A stretch of 64,000 nucleotides of DNA from Aegilops tauschii subsp. strangulata (Eukaryota; Streptophyta; Magnoliopsida; Poales; Poaceae), in assembly GCF_002575655.3 (NCBI RefSeq), contig NC_053037.3:571370880-571434879 (forward strand). The letters are read 5' to 3'. The number at the start of each line of letters is the position of its first letter. Positions within the stretch are counted from its first letter, which is position 1. The notes beneath the pieces were generated by a model that saw only the letters and a program-made list of their open reading frames with translations, did not search any database and had not been told where the DNA came from. This document shows positions 1 to 10,970 of this stretch, piece by piece. The position numbers and the translations under genes are program-made.

Positions 1-2456
1 CTGATAGATCGGACCCACCAGCTATATCTTCGCATGCAAGGAAGTGCCTCCTTATTACGCACAAAAAAATGAATACCCCCTGCTAGCTGGGACCCACAAT
101 AGTGGGAGGCTGACTTGTGGGCCAACTAAGTTGACGGGGACGGAGGGCTTTGTCAACTTAGTCAATATGAACGATTCTAGCTGAAGTGAACGTACGATGT
201 CCATCCAACAGCCGTAGTGCTTCTTCAACCTCTGGTCTTCTTGCTCCAGCCGCCCAAAGCAGCGTCGGTCGTGCCTCGTGCTCCTGCCTTCCGTGGCCGG
301 CTGCGATGCCGCGGAGGCCTCACCGCCCCCTACTACTCCCACCGCTTGCCAGGCCATCCCTCTACTCACCCACACCCCCTGTTATTCTGCGGCGACGGCA
401 GCCTCACACTGCAGCGAACCAGTGAACCCTCATACCCCTCTACACGTGGGCATCCACTGCCGCGTCTTCCCCGGCTCCGCGTCGTCCCCTTCCTAGGCCT
501 CGTCGTCGTCCCTGGTGCTCTCGGCGCGGCGTGGTCAACGTGGTCAAGGAACGGCTTCCATCGGATGTGGATTGTACGTGGAGAGGCTGATAGCTGGGTC
601 CACGGCCGTACCAAGGAAGTGCCTCCTTATTACGTGGAAAATAATGATTCCTCCACCTGACAGCAGGGACCCACCGGACGGGCAACCGTATTTCACGAAA
701 AAAATGTTTCCCCCCTGACTGCTGGGACCTACCAGGGACATCTTCACATGCAACGAAGTGCATCCGGGCAAAAAAATAGATTCGCCCCCCTGACTGCTGG
801 GACCCACCAGCTACATCTTCGCACGCAAGGAAGTGCCTGACAGTCGGGACCCACCTGGTCGAAGCGTACATAGCGTTATCATTCTGGTCGCGAACGTGTA
901 CGTACGTACTGGTCGATGTAGAGGCGCGCACATGTCGTAGTAGAGGCGCGCACGTAGCATGTACACGTATGTACAGCGGCCAGCGTGCAAGAAAGTAAAT
1001 ACGGCCACCTACGTACATACGGGCGAGGTCTCGAACGCCTACTCGCGCGTACATATGGCCAGGGCTCGTGTACATGGCTGGGTCGGAACGGAGAAACTGC
1101 GTCGTCGTCGTGTTCATCGGGAGGCAAGGGAATGCGTCGTGTTCATCGGGAGGCAACGGAACGCATGGGAGCCAACCGGCTTGGATGGAACAGCTGATGG
1201 AAACGAGGCCTGGCGTACCGCAGAATGGAGGAAACGGCCTTGTGTTCGACCGGCCGCATTCGAAACGGGATCCTGTTCATCGGGAGAGGTCTGGCGTACC
1301 GCAAAACAGAGGAAACGGACCTCCTATGGTTGAAACGGGGGTCATGTTGATCGGGAGGGGTGTGACGTACCGCAAAACAGAGGAAACGGACTTGTGTTGG
1401 AGCGCTACGGTCGAAATGGGGGTCCTGTTCATCGGTGGGGTGTGGCGTACCGCAAAACGAGACTCCACGGGATACTGTTCATCTCCACCGTCGACCCCCT
1501 CCAGCCTCCATGGGCTACTGTTCATCCACCGTCGACCTCCTCCAGCCTCCACCTGCGACTGTTCATCCACGGGCTCCTGTTCATCCAGCCTCCACCGCGC
1601 GCTACTCCACCGGCTACTGTTCAACCAGCCCTCTCCACGGATTCCTGTTCAACCACCCCTCCATGGGCTACTGTTCATCCAGCCCTCCACCGTCTACTGT
1701 TCATCCAGCCCTCCACGGGGTGGTCCTATTCATCCAACCCTCCACGCGGTCCTGTTCATCCAGCCCCAACCGGCTCGATCGATCAGGGTCCTGTTCATCC
1801 AGAGGAAACACCACGGGGTCCTATTCATCCACCCCCACCGGGAACTGTTCATCCAACACCCCCCCAGCAACGCTCACTGTTCATCCAGAGGCAACACCAC
1901 GGGGTCCTGTTCATCCACCCCCACCGGGAACTGTTCATCCAAACCCCCCAGCAACGCTCACTGTTCATCCAGAGGCAGCATCGATCGGCTTTAGTTAGAA
2001 GCAGTAGCGAAGGATTCACTCGATCGGGTTCAGTTAACAGCCATCGATCGATCGCTCGGGTCCAGTAACGCGTAGCCTGCAGTGCAATCGCTCGGGTTCA
2101 GTTAGAGCCCACTGCCTCGCACCCACGCGCGCGCGTGCGTGTACGAGAGAAATGCGCATCGCTCGGCCCCGACCACCCCGTAACCGGGAACACCCCGATA
2201 TTTTCCTCGCCCTCGCTTCTACCACGATTTTTTCCGTCATGGACGGCCCAAAGAATGTCATGCAGCTGTGACTCCGGCCTGCCCAGGACAAAAAGTCCAT
2301 TTTCTGTCATGATTTTTTGTCATAGAAGTAGGAGCCCACCACATCTATGATGATACCGGGTTTTGTCACAATTATCGTCATAGAAGTGTCATAAGTATGA
2401 TAGAAAAAAAATTCGTTCGGCCCAAAATGTCACGGATGTGTCTTTTTTTTGTAGTG
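1..2456. mobile_element. 3' part of a non-coding CACTA-type DNA transposon
   Basis: The segment ends in TTTTTTTTGTAGTG, which on the other strand is a CACTA terminus followed by an A-run, and the next base is back inside an Athila-like LTR. Subterminal short repeats around TCATAGAAGT and TGTCAT precede the end. The rest is made of GC-rich repeats: GGGACCCACCAG units with AGGAAGTGCCTCC in the first 860 bases, TACCGCAAAACAGAGGAAACGGAC units near 1290-1460, and CTGTTCATCCA units near 1487-1990. No open frame resembles a transposase, so this looks like a non-autonomous copy or the non-coding arm of a larger one. The left end lies outside the window. I am fairly sure of the right end and less sure that the whole stretch is one element. 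Confidence 0.65.
1480..1995. repeat. CTGTTCATCCA minisatellite
   Basis: About seventeen imperfect copies of CTGTTCATCCA, separated by short C-rich spacers, form a tandem array. The last 200 bases also show a longer period of about 90 bases, in which CAGAGGCAACACCACGGGG is repeated. Long open frames across it are by-products of the repeat and are not genes. Confidence 0.85.
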
Positions 2457-2983
2457 TATGGTGTTGATGTAGAAGCCCTCCCTGATCAATGCCCCCTCCG
2501 GCGGAGCGCCGGAAAAGGCCCCAAGATGGGATCTCACGGGTACAGAGAGTTGCGGCGGTGGAAATAGGGTTTCGGCTCCCCTTCTGATGTTTCCAGGGTA
2601 TATGAGTATATATAGGCAAAAGAGGTCAGTCAGGAGAGCTACGAGGGGCCCACGAGGGTGGGGGGCGCGCCCAGGGGGGCAGGCGCGCCTCCCTGCCTCG
2701 TGGCCTCCTCGTTGATTGCTTGACGTCCACTCCAAGTCCTCTGGATCACGTTTGTTCCGAAAATCACATTCCCGAACGTTTCATTCTGTTTGGACTCCGT
2801 TTGATATTCCCTTCCTTCGAAACACTGAAATAGGCAAAAAAACAGCAATTTGGGCTGGGCCTCCGGTTAATAGGTTAGTCCCAAAAATAATATAAAAGTG
2901 TATAATAAAGCCCACTAAACATCCAAAACTGAATATAATAGCATGGAATAATAAAAAATTATAGATACGTTGGAGACGTATCA
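2457..2983 (-). repeat. Partial Athila-like LTR (minus orientation), split by the CACTA element
   Basis: The sequence matches, nearly base for base, the part of the LTR seen at 12016-12522 and about 17690-18215. It ends in GGAGACGTATCA, the reverse complement of a TGATACGTCTCC start. Only the first third of an LTR (in its own direction) is present. The remainder must lie left of the CACTA element, outside the window. Whether it is a solo LTR or part of a full element cannot be told here. Confidence 0.85.
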
Positions 2984-3462
2984 ATAGCATGTGCTAAAAA
3001 GTTGACAGGGTTATGGGAAAAATTGGATGCACTTCCTGTACAAACTGGACAACCTCTTTCGAAGTATCAGGGTTTCAGACGAAAACTCATCTATTTCAAA
3101 GGGATTTTATTTTTTTAACATATTTTAACTCCAGACTTTTTGTGCATTCGATATGCACCATTCAAAGGCACATAATCAATTTTCAACCCTTTTCTGACTT
3201 CGTGTGCTATTTTTCATGCATTAAATGATTTATTTTCAGCTAAATGACCCTGAAATTGAAAAGCACTACAAATGAACTCTGAAAAGGTTGAAACTTGGCA
3301 TGATATCATAACTTCACCCACATAGCATGTGCTAAAAAGTTGAGAGGGTTATGGGGAAAACTAGATGCACTTCGTGTACAAACTGGACAATCTCTTTCGA
3401 AGTATGAGGGTTTCGGACGAAAACTCATCTATTACAAAAGGGATTTCATTTCTCTAACATGC
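2984..3462 (-). repeat. Tandem repeat of about 339 bases inside the CACTA remnant
   Basis: ATAGCATGTGCTAAAAAGTT begins at 2984 and again at 3323. The next 130 bases (GGATGCACTTC, TGTACAAACTGGACAA, TCTTTCGAAGTAT, AAACTCATCTAT) are conserved between the two. About 1.4 units are present. The repeat abuts the end of the transposase fragment, which suggests an internal deletion at that point. Confidence 0.8.
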
Positions 3463-3808
3463 GATCAAACTTCAACTTCTCCCTTTCACTTTCGCATTCT
3501 CTCTGTGCATCAACAATGACCCGGCGAAGACCATCATCGGGCACATCGTCTGGTGCCTCTTGATCTTCAGCTTGCCCCGTTGCAGTATCACCGTATTCAG
3601 GGAACATAGGATATTTTTCATCATCCTCTTCTTCTTTGTTGCCTTCCATCATAACCCCTCTTTCTCCGTGCTTGGTCCAAACATTATAGTGTGGCATGAA
3701 ACCCTTCTCAAGAAGGTGCAAGTGAAGGGTTTTCGAGTCAGAGTAATCCTTCGGATTCTCACAGACAGTACATGGACAATACATAAAACCAAAGTACAAG
3801 TTCATCAT
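3446..3808 (-). pseudogene. CACTA TNP2-type transposase, N-terminal fragment
   Basis: The translated fragment, about 120 residues, has the cysteine-rich motif YCPCTVCENP near its start. This is followed by a segment with FMPHYNVWTKHGE and then an acidic stretch (EEEDDEKYPMFPEYGD). This order is that of the transposase-associated N-terminal domain of plant CACTA TNP2 proteins; the intact gene at 44663 in this window has the equivalent CPCLRC and YTVWTFHGE. The catalytic domain is absent. Reading on the minus strand, the frame stops four codons after KLKFDRM, where the sequence runs into a tandem repeat. It is therefore a truncated relic, not expressed as a transposase. It belongs to the oldest TE layer of the window. 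Confidence 0.8.
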
Positions 3809-3950
3809 AACATTGAAACCAAAGTACAGTAGTGATCAAATGTTATTACTGAAAAAATAAATACATATAGTTCATACATATAGTTCTCCTAGAACAACAT
3901 ATAGCTCTCCAGAGCATCTAATTAAAACATACATTGAAACTAACATACAA

Positions 3951-4580
3951 CTATGTAAAACATTTAAATACAACAACAAATGCGATCATAATTGCAACTA
4001 AGGTAACAATTGATCCAACAACATAATGATACCAAGCCTCATTATCAATGGCATATTTTCTAATCTTTCTAATCTTCACGCGCATTGCATCCATGTGGAT
4101 CTTGTGATCATCGATGACATCGGCAACATGCAACTCCAATTTCATCTTCTCCTCCTCAATTCTTTTCAATTTTTTCTTCAAGTAACTGTTTTCTTTTTCA
4201 ACCAAATTTAACCTCTCAACAAGAGGGTCGGTTGGAATTTCCGGCTCACATACCTCCTAGATAAAAACATCTATGTCATGTTGGTCGGCATAATTGTCAT
4301 AAACACTAAATGAAACAAATCGTTACAAAAGTTAATATACCACATCCGAATCATAGACCGGACGAGGGTCGACGGGGGCGGATACCAAACCATGGCACTA
4401 TATAATAACAAACAATAATAAAAGTAAGAAAATTATACAAGTAGCTATCTAAATCTTACAAGTAAGATTTTTTTTATTTTAAAAAGGATAAGAACTAGAG
4501 GCTTACCACGGTGGTGCCGGCGACGAGATCGGCGCGGGCGATCGATGACGGTGAGGACGGGGACGGGACGACACCCTACA
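3951..4580 (-). pseudogene. CACTA accessory ORF with coiled coil and C-terminal membrane helix
   Basis: The best-supported exon is 3951-4256, read leftward after a CTAG acceptor. It encodes a basic/acidic heptad-rich stretch (KENSYLKKKLKRIEEEKMKLE) typical of a coiled coil. It ends in a hydrophobic segment (YVVGSIVTLVAIMIAFVVVF) that looks like a single membrane helix, followed by a short tail and a TAG stop. Upstream pieces near 4345-4400 (ending VDPRPVYDSDV before a GT donor) and 4510-4590 (ending in GTTV before GTAAGC) look like earlier exons, but I cannot see a clear start. Comparable ORFs accompany transposase in Triticeae CACTA elements. Function is unknown. Its position next to the transposase fragment makes it a transposon gene and not a host gene. 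Confidence 0.6.
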
Positions 4581-4871
4581 CATGTGCAAACTCTAAGAAG
4601 ATAATTTGAGCTCAAATTGTGCATCTAAAATAAAATAACTCACACATACACTCCTCCACTAAAACCCACAAACCACTCTACTTCTAGTGCATTTGAAATG
4701 AGTTAAACTAGCAGTGAGAGATGAAAGATTAAGTTGCTAACCTTTTAGAACACTTGTGTAGTTGGTGCACCGCCAAACCTAGAAAAATCTTGGGGAAAAT
4801 GGACCTTGGAGGTCAAGCTTGGAGAGCAGAAAGCTTAAGTCTGGCTCGGGGATTTCATCAAACACCTCATG

Positions 4872-6296
4872 TGTTGGAGATATGCCCTAGAGGCAATCAT
4901 GTATGATGATATTTCCTATGTGTTTATGAATAAAGATAGTCCTTGGACATTATCAATGATGTGTATCAGCAAGTACGTGACTTTTTTGTGGGACTATGCA
5001 TCGTATGATGACTATCCTAAAAGGTCTCTAGTCGAAAGGGTTGTGTGGACGCGCAGCAGACTAGACTAGCATATGACACGGTCGATGGCTTGGTCTCACA
5101 AGCCATGGAGCATTGGATGCTAACCGGATAATATGGACTCAGAAGGATCTGGTTGGATTCGACGTAGTGGGATCCGAGTCGAGATAAGGCTCGAGTCGGA
5201 CAGACCCAACTTTGAGACGCAGCGATATGTCATCTCTGAGTCTCTAGTACAACATACGTTCTATGTCCTAAGACCTGAGCTGACACATGTACTCGGGATG
5301 GTGACAAACCTGCTTTGGGCCGACCAAACACTATTCCGTGACTAGGTAGTTACAAAGCTAGGTTTCAGACTTGTCCAGACCCATGCTGCGAGACATGGTC
5401 GAGCAAGATGGGATTTGCCCCTCCGATCAGGAGAGATATACCCTGGGCCCCTCGTGTGATCCGTCCAGGATAAGCATGGCCATGTGACAAGGATGACTAG
5501 ATAATCCATTTTGTGGTCGGCATCACTAGAACGAGAAAGAGGTCGGGTTAGCACAAGGATGACAGACTCGCCTTGAGCCCGACAAGATATATCGTGTGGC
5601 AAAAGGAATGGAAGTGTGATGTACAGGTTCGCCAACGGGCTTCATTGTCTGCTTTGTGGTCGGCACGCCTTGCTAGAGGCCACTACCAGCCGAGGAGGTC
5701 GGAGGTGATCCGACCTACGACCAAGCCGACTTGAACCTAAGGGGTCGCGCGCTAAAGGGAAGGAACATGTGAGGTCGGATCAGACTCCATGAGTCAAATG
5801 TGATCCTACCCGGACTCGGATCCCGGCCGAACAGATTTTGGGCTTTAGGGTCCGTGCGAGGCCCAAGTGTTGAGACCGCAACGGACGCCTATATAAAGTG
5901 GAGGTGCGGCACACTCATTCGATTGATCGCTTTGGCGCTGGCACTAGGGTTTGCATGTGTTGCGAATAGCCACCTCCACTCGCCGCCAACTGTGTGATCG
6001 GACCTAGCAGTCTGTCGCACGGTGTTCCTCCCACATGCGCGGATACCGTTAGAGGCGGTGCACTTGCGCCGCTCCGGCGAACTTGTATGTGGGATCGGAT
6101 GACCGGCTGTTCGAGGGAGATCGGATAAGGAGGAGACGATCCACGCGGACGCGCTGCCCCAACTCTTCTTCCGCTGCACGGCACTGCGCATCTAGTGGTA
6201 ACGATCTGTGATCCATCTCCTGTAGCATGTTCCTGTTGTTCTACGCATAGGAAAATTTTAATTTGCAGTCGATGCGCCCTACCGTAGATCCCAACA
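4872..6296 (+). repeat. 5' LTR of a Ty1/copia retrotransposon
   Basis: The LTR starts TGTTGGAGATATGCC and ends GTAGATCCCAACA, giving TGTTG...CAACA termini. It is followed directly by a primer binding site. A TATA box at 5890 lies about 400 bases before the end. The five bases before it are TCATG; the matching target repeat and the 3' LTR must lie beyond the window, because everything from 10629 on is nested inside this element. Confidence 0.85.
5890..5897 (+). promoter_or_regulatory. TATA box in the copia LTR
   Basis: TATATAAA sits in a GC-rich context about 1 kb into the LTR, the expected place for the U3/R boundary. Confidence 0.65.
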
Positions 6297-6297
6297 G

Positions 6298-6310
6298 TGG
6301 TATTAGAGCC
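6298..6310 (+). other. Copia primer binding site
   Basis: TGGTATTAGAGCC begins one base after the LTR. It differs by one base from TGGTATCAGAGCC, the usual plant site complementary to initiator methionine tRNA. Confidence 0.8.
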
Positions 6311-6349
6311 TCTGCTATAGGATTTGGTTTCGGATCGTATGCATATTAG
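6311..6349 (+). other. Copia leader, first part
   Basis: This short leader segment follows the primer site and is cut by the solo LTR at 6350. It resumes at 9064. Confidence 0.75.
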
Positions 6350-9058
6350 TGTAACATCCCAAATTTTCAATTTGGAATGTTATATATAGGTCATTCATGC
6401 ATGTCATATTTTATTGCCATTCGTTTCGCGATCCTCGAAATTCTAAGCAACTCAAGGACCCACCGAGAGAGTTGGGGATTTCACGTTTCTCATATTTGAC
6501 TTTTATCAAATATCGAAAACAAGGATCACTTTGGTTTTAATTGTTTTTCTCTCCGAAAATATTTCATAGTAAAATGTATGAGATGAGATAATATGACTTC
6601 TCCAAAATAAAAGGAATATTGGAGGAAAAATATTAAAATCAAATAAACAATGTTATTTGAATTTTTATTGCTATTTTATTTGAATTAGAAAAATTTGCAT
6701 TTTTCCAAATTGCATTTTAGGGCCAAAAAAATGTTCACATTGTTTTAAATATTCTATTTAGACGGTAAAAATTTGCTTTGGTATTTTTAGTTTTTAATTT
6801 TATTTGTTTTAGGATTTTTCAATGGAATCTATTTAAAAAAACCACGCGCCCGACTGGGCCAACGGCCCGGCCAAGCGGACCGAAGCCCAGCGCCGCCGAC
6901 CGCCTCCGTCACCGTGAGCGGCACGGACTCCCAGGAGTCCGGCGCCACGCCACTCGCCGCCCGACTTCGACCGTAAGTCGGAGCCCCCCCCCCCCCCCCC
7001 CGAGGCCTTTAAAAGCCGGTCGCCCCCCCTCGCCTCTCACCCCGTCGCCCGCAGCCCCGCCGTCTGCAACCGCCGCCGCGCCGCTCTGCCGTCACCGTGC
7101 CGCTCCGCCACCCGCCGCCGCTGTCGTCGCCGCCGTTCGGATCCGCACCGCCGCCGCCGGTTTATTTCCGGTTTCCGTCGGTTTATTTCGGTAAACCCTA
7201 GATGCGTTTTTTTAGTTTCGGTTTGATTTTTTCGTTTTAGTTAAATAGCGGATGTTCATCCGTACGTTCGTTTTAACGAACGCTGTTCGTTAGTTAGCCG
7301 CAGACAGCGAACGTTCGTTCGTTAGTCTGTTCGTCTCGTTTTATTTTTCCAGGGTTTTCCGTGATTATTTTCGATCGTGATTTCTGCCCTGATCTTCGTT
7401 TTACTTTTATCTTTTCGCTCGTTTATCCAAATCAGGTGAAACAAGTGCCTAGATCTTCGTCTCGAAGCCCTCTTTCTTTTTAACCAACTTGAACAAGATT
7501 TTGGTACTGTAAAATTTGACTTTAGTCCAGATTAGTAAACGGATCTTGTTTTTTTCGTAGTTTGAGTTTCGTTGTTCCGTTCGATTTGATTCTTTTTTCA
7601 AACCGGAGTTCTTCAGTTGAACTTTCTGGTTAAATCTTCTTATTTGAGTTTTACCCGTGCATCTTTGCTTGATTGCTTATGTATGGTATTGTTTGTTTGC
7701 GATAGAATTCCCGGAGTGCGAAGCGTCCTACTACGAGTCACTAGGTCTTGCAGATCGTCAGCAAGGCAAGTAACACATTGATCATACTCTTTTCATACCC
7801 AGTTTTTATGCATTAGTTGCAATCCTCCACCACTGCATGATTAGGATGTGTTCAACTTGTGGGTATTGGGAAGTACATGATGAGGTAGAACCTATTACCT
7901 GTTTTTATTATCAAACCCTTGGGAGTTACTTCTACATTATGCTTATATTGCCATGCTATGCTCGTAGACGTGGATTGGGTTTGAGTGTATCCATGACATA
8001 TGTGAGATTGTTTAATTAATAGTTAACTTAAGGTGGCAACATTAATACACATCTGGGTGGATTGGTAGAGGCACCCTGGAGCACCCAGTGGTTGTCAGGG
8101 CACCTGGAGAATCCAGTGTTGTCCTAGGATATCCCGGAGTACCCGTGTGATCATCATATGGTTCGCCACCCAGGCTCAAAGGGATCATAAGATAATTCAT
8201 GCTAGAAACTTCCGTGTGCAGCCACAAGCTATTATGGGCTCTAGCATAGTTGAGTAAGTTGCATGGCCTCTTCCAGTGGTATGCTAGTAGATGTAGGGGA
8301 TGTAGGTTGGTACTGTCTACCCAGGGTTAGAGTTAATGTTTCTGAAAGACTGTGTCTCGGTCATCCGTTTCTCAAACACCATGTAGTGCGAGAAATCCAA
8401 CGGAGGAGGTCGAGTCTTGTGGGGAAAAGTGCGCAAACCTCTACAGAGTGTATAAACTAATCATGGTTAGCCGTGTCCCCGGTTATGGACATCTTGAGTA
8501 TCTGGTACTTGAATTATTGATTTGATCTCATCACTCTAAATTAATTTGTTGGGTTGATAATGAATACTTTAATTGGGATTGAGTTGGAGGAACCTTCTCA
8601 ATGATGTTTCAACCACCATGATAGTTAAATAAAATATATTCCTTTGTTGTAAGGAAAAATTGGCTTTTCGCAAAACAAAATAAACTTAGAGCTTTCCACC
8701 AGCCAAATATGCATGTAGTGATAGACATTATTCATCATTGCTCTATGGTGTGAATTTGCCAGTACATTCAATGTACTGACCCTTTGTGGCTGCAACGTCT
8801 CATGTTGTAGGAATCTTACGACGAGTAAGTGATACGTTAGGGTTACGATTTCTACACTCAAATTTGCCGTTGGTGTTGATGGGAATCCACAACCTTGTTG
8901 TTACTTCCGCTATTTGGATTGAGGTAATACTATTTACGTTACTTTATACATGTGATTTACCTCTGTTATAAATCCTCGAGTACTGTGTGTGTCAGCATAC
9001 CGATCCAGGGATGACACTTAAGCACAGAGACTTGACCGTCTGAGGTCGGGTCGCTACA
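6350..9058 (+). mobile_element. Solo LTR of the Tekay-like gypsy family
   Basis: The 2,709-base LTR begins TGTAACATCCC and ends GAGGTCGGGTCGCTACA. It is flanked by a perfect 5-base target repeat ATTAG (6345-6349 and 9059-9063). It is the same family as the LTRs at 19965 and 30974 but more diverged. No internal domain is present, so it arose by recombination between the two LTRs of one insertion. It sits in the leader of the copia element. It contains a GC-rich block around 6840-7190 and a long untranslated-type tail. Proline-rich open frames inside are chance frames. Confidence 0.92.
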
Positions 9059-9063
9059 ATTAG

Positions 9064-10113
9064 ATATGTGGAGGCGGCAGATGAGATATGTTGTCGCTGA
9101 TGAGATCGGCTGTGTGCACGGTTGATGAGATCAACCGCACATGGGGATCGATGTGGCTATGTTTTCTGATGATCGGAGCTGATGAGGTCGTGACACAACC
9201 TACCCCTAGCGGGACAGCCGTGTGCGTAGCGCCTTGTATTTCGTACACGATCACTCAAACCGGTAGAATGCGATCCTATGCGTGACTTTGTTTTGCATGT
9301 TTGATGTGAATAGTATGGCTTATGTGTATGTGATGCATGTGTGTAATTTATACATGGTCTGCGCGTCATGTTTGTTAGCCGGCAGGATCCAAAGTGTTGT
9401 CATTATATTGTATAACGACCTGCGTGTCGACTTGTGACTCTATGTAAAATTCACTACTAGTTGTAGTAGTTGTTTAATAGAGATTAGGTTGGCGGCTTGG
9501 TGTCCTGGCATGACAAACAAGATGGAGTTCCTAGATGGTCATCTGAGTCGGAGCCGACCTGGAAGAACATCCATGAAGGAACCATACTATTTCACAATAT
9601 ATGTTTATTTGTGATTGTTATGCTTCTTTATTTCTATGCATGTTAGAATGATAGAAAAAACCCTCGTTAATATCAAGCAATTTGCCATTCCTGATGTTGC
9701 ACCTTCGGACGTCAAGTACGTCTAGTAGTGGGCTCATAAAATTGGGGTGCTTCTAGGTGTCCTTGAACTAAAGGGTTCGTGTCGGACACGGACAAGCACT
9801 GCATCAGGTTAACTTGACAAGCTATCAAAACGGTTTTGGGCCTTGTGACAAAGAAGGTTGGGAGCCAAGGTATGAGATACCTTCCCGACCGACAGGAGTC
9901 GTATAGAGATATGATTAGCAAGGAGTTGCTTACCGGATAGGTATGTTAGCTAGCACTGATGCTAAAGCCCACTAGTCGCATGCTCTAGTCGGATCCTGAA
10001 TCACTAAGAGTTTGGGGAGGGATGCAGACTTCAGTGGGAATATTTCTGTTTAGGCTTGAATTACTCTACATAAACACATTGCTTAGTGATCGCATATTTT
10101 TTGTTGTAGATCA
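9064..10113 (+). other. Copia leader, continued (no gene)
   Basis: About 1.05 kb lies between the solo LTR and the gag start. I see no conserved coding sequence in it; short open frames are interrupted and composition is mixed. It belongs to the copia element because the gag below follows in the same direction. Confidence 0.65.
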
Positions 10114-10628
10114 ATGGCACCACCTGCTCAACCCCACTTTGCATTGAAATCAATTCTGTAAAAAGGATAAACTGAATGGAACAAACTTTATCACCTGGTA
10201 TAGAAATTTGAGAATTGTTCTCAAGCATAATAAAAAGGAACATGTTCTAGAGGATCCACTTCCAGAGGAACCTGCCGATAATGCTAATGCCACAACCAGG
10301 AATGCTTACCGAAACTCATTGATGAATCAAACGAGATCAGCTGCCTCATGCTGGCTTGTATGGAGCCCGATTTGTAGCAACTTTTCAAAGATGTTGGGGA
10401 TTTTGATATGACCGAGAGTCTCAAGAACCTGTTTCAGGTGGGCTAGGACCGAAAGGTTCAACGTCTTGCGATCCTTGATGGATTGTAAGCTGAAGGAAGG
10501 TGATCCACTGAGCCCGCATGTGATCAAGATGATCGGATACGTGCAAGATTTGGATCGGTTTGGCTTCCCGCTCTTGGATGAGTTGGCTACTGATGCAGTT
10601 CAGGGTTCTCTTCCGCCTAGCTATGGGA
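10114..10628 (+). pseudogene. Copia gag, 5' fragment, decayed and truncated
   Basis: The reading starts MAPPAQPHFALKSIL at an ATG 1.05 kb after the solo LTR. It shows the hallmarks of a plant copia Gag: KDKLNGTNF followed by WYRNLRIVLK, then HVLEDPLPEEPA, and in a shifted frame KLKEGDPLSPHVIKMIGYVQ with DRFGFPLLDELATD. A stop codon interrupts after KSIL (LxxIL then TAA), and at least one frameshift lies near 10330-10460. Gag would form the nucleocapsid that packages element RNA. The gene is cut at 10629 by the outer Athila-like element, so pol is not in the window. The homology is clear by motif; the copia family name is not assigned. Confidence 0.8.
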
Positions 10629-10970
10629 TGTTAATACGTCTCCGTCGTATCTATAATTTTTTATTGTTTCATGCCAATATTATACAAGTTTTACATACTT
10701 TTGGCAACTTTTTTATATGATTTATTGGACTAACCTATTGATCCAGTGCCCAGTGCCAGTTCCTTTTTTTGCATGTTTTTTGTATCGCAGAAAATCCATA
10801 TCAAACGAAGTCCAAATGCAATAAAATTTTACGAAGAATTATTTTAGAATATATGTGATTTTTGGGAGTTGGAATCACCGCAAATGGAGGCCCACACAGC
10901 CCACAAGACACCAGGGCGCGCCAGAGGCCCCTGGCGCGTGGTGGTGGGTTGTGCCTTCCTCGAACGTCGG
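10629..10970 (+). repeat. Outer element 5' LTR, first segment
   Basis: The segment starts TGTTAATACGTCTCCG, where the 3' LTR at 37629 has TGATACGACTCCG, so the 5' end carries a small insertion or mutation. It matches the first 338 or so bases of the 3' LTR and stops at CGAACGTCGG, where the inner element inserted. Confidence 0.9.

Larger units (their letters stand above)
2984..4871 (-). mobile_element. Remnant of an older CACTA transposon (base layer)
   Basis: This stretch carries a transposase N-terminal fragment (3446-3808) and a coiled-coil/membrane ORF (3951 to about 4580), both on the minus strand, plus a repeat found in Triticeae CACTA elements. It is cut on the left by an Athila-like LTR and on the right by a copia LTR at 4872, so neither terminus is visible here. 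The probable 5' leader of the second ORF runs from about 4590 to 4871 and holds no other gene. I recall similar proteins in the wheat CACTA family Jorge; that name is inference. Confidence 0.7.

Noticed and set aside
440..1994. Open frames up to 308 codons in the first 2 kb
   Set aside because: They follow the period of the CTGTTCATCCA and ACCGCAAAACAGAGG repeats and occur in several frames at once.
3951..4256. Possible host gene for a small coiled-coil membrane protein
   Set aside because: It sits beside a CACTA transposase fragment on the same strand and matches the kind of accessory ORF known from such elements.
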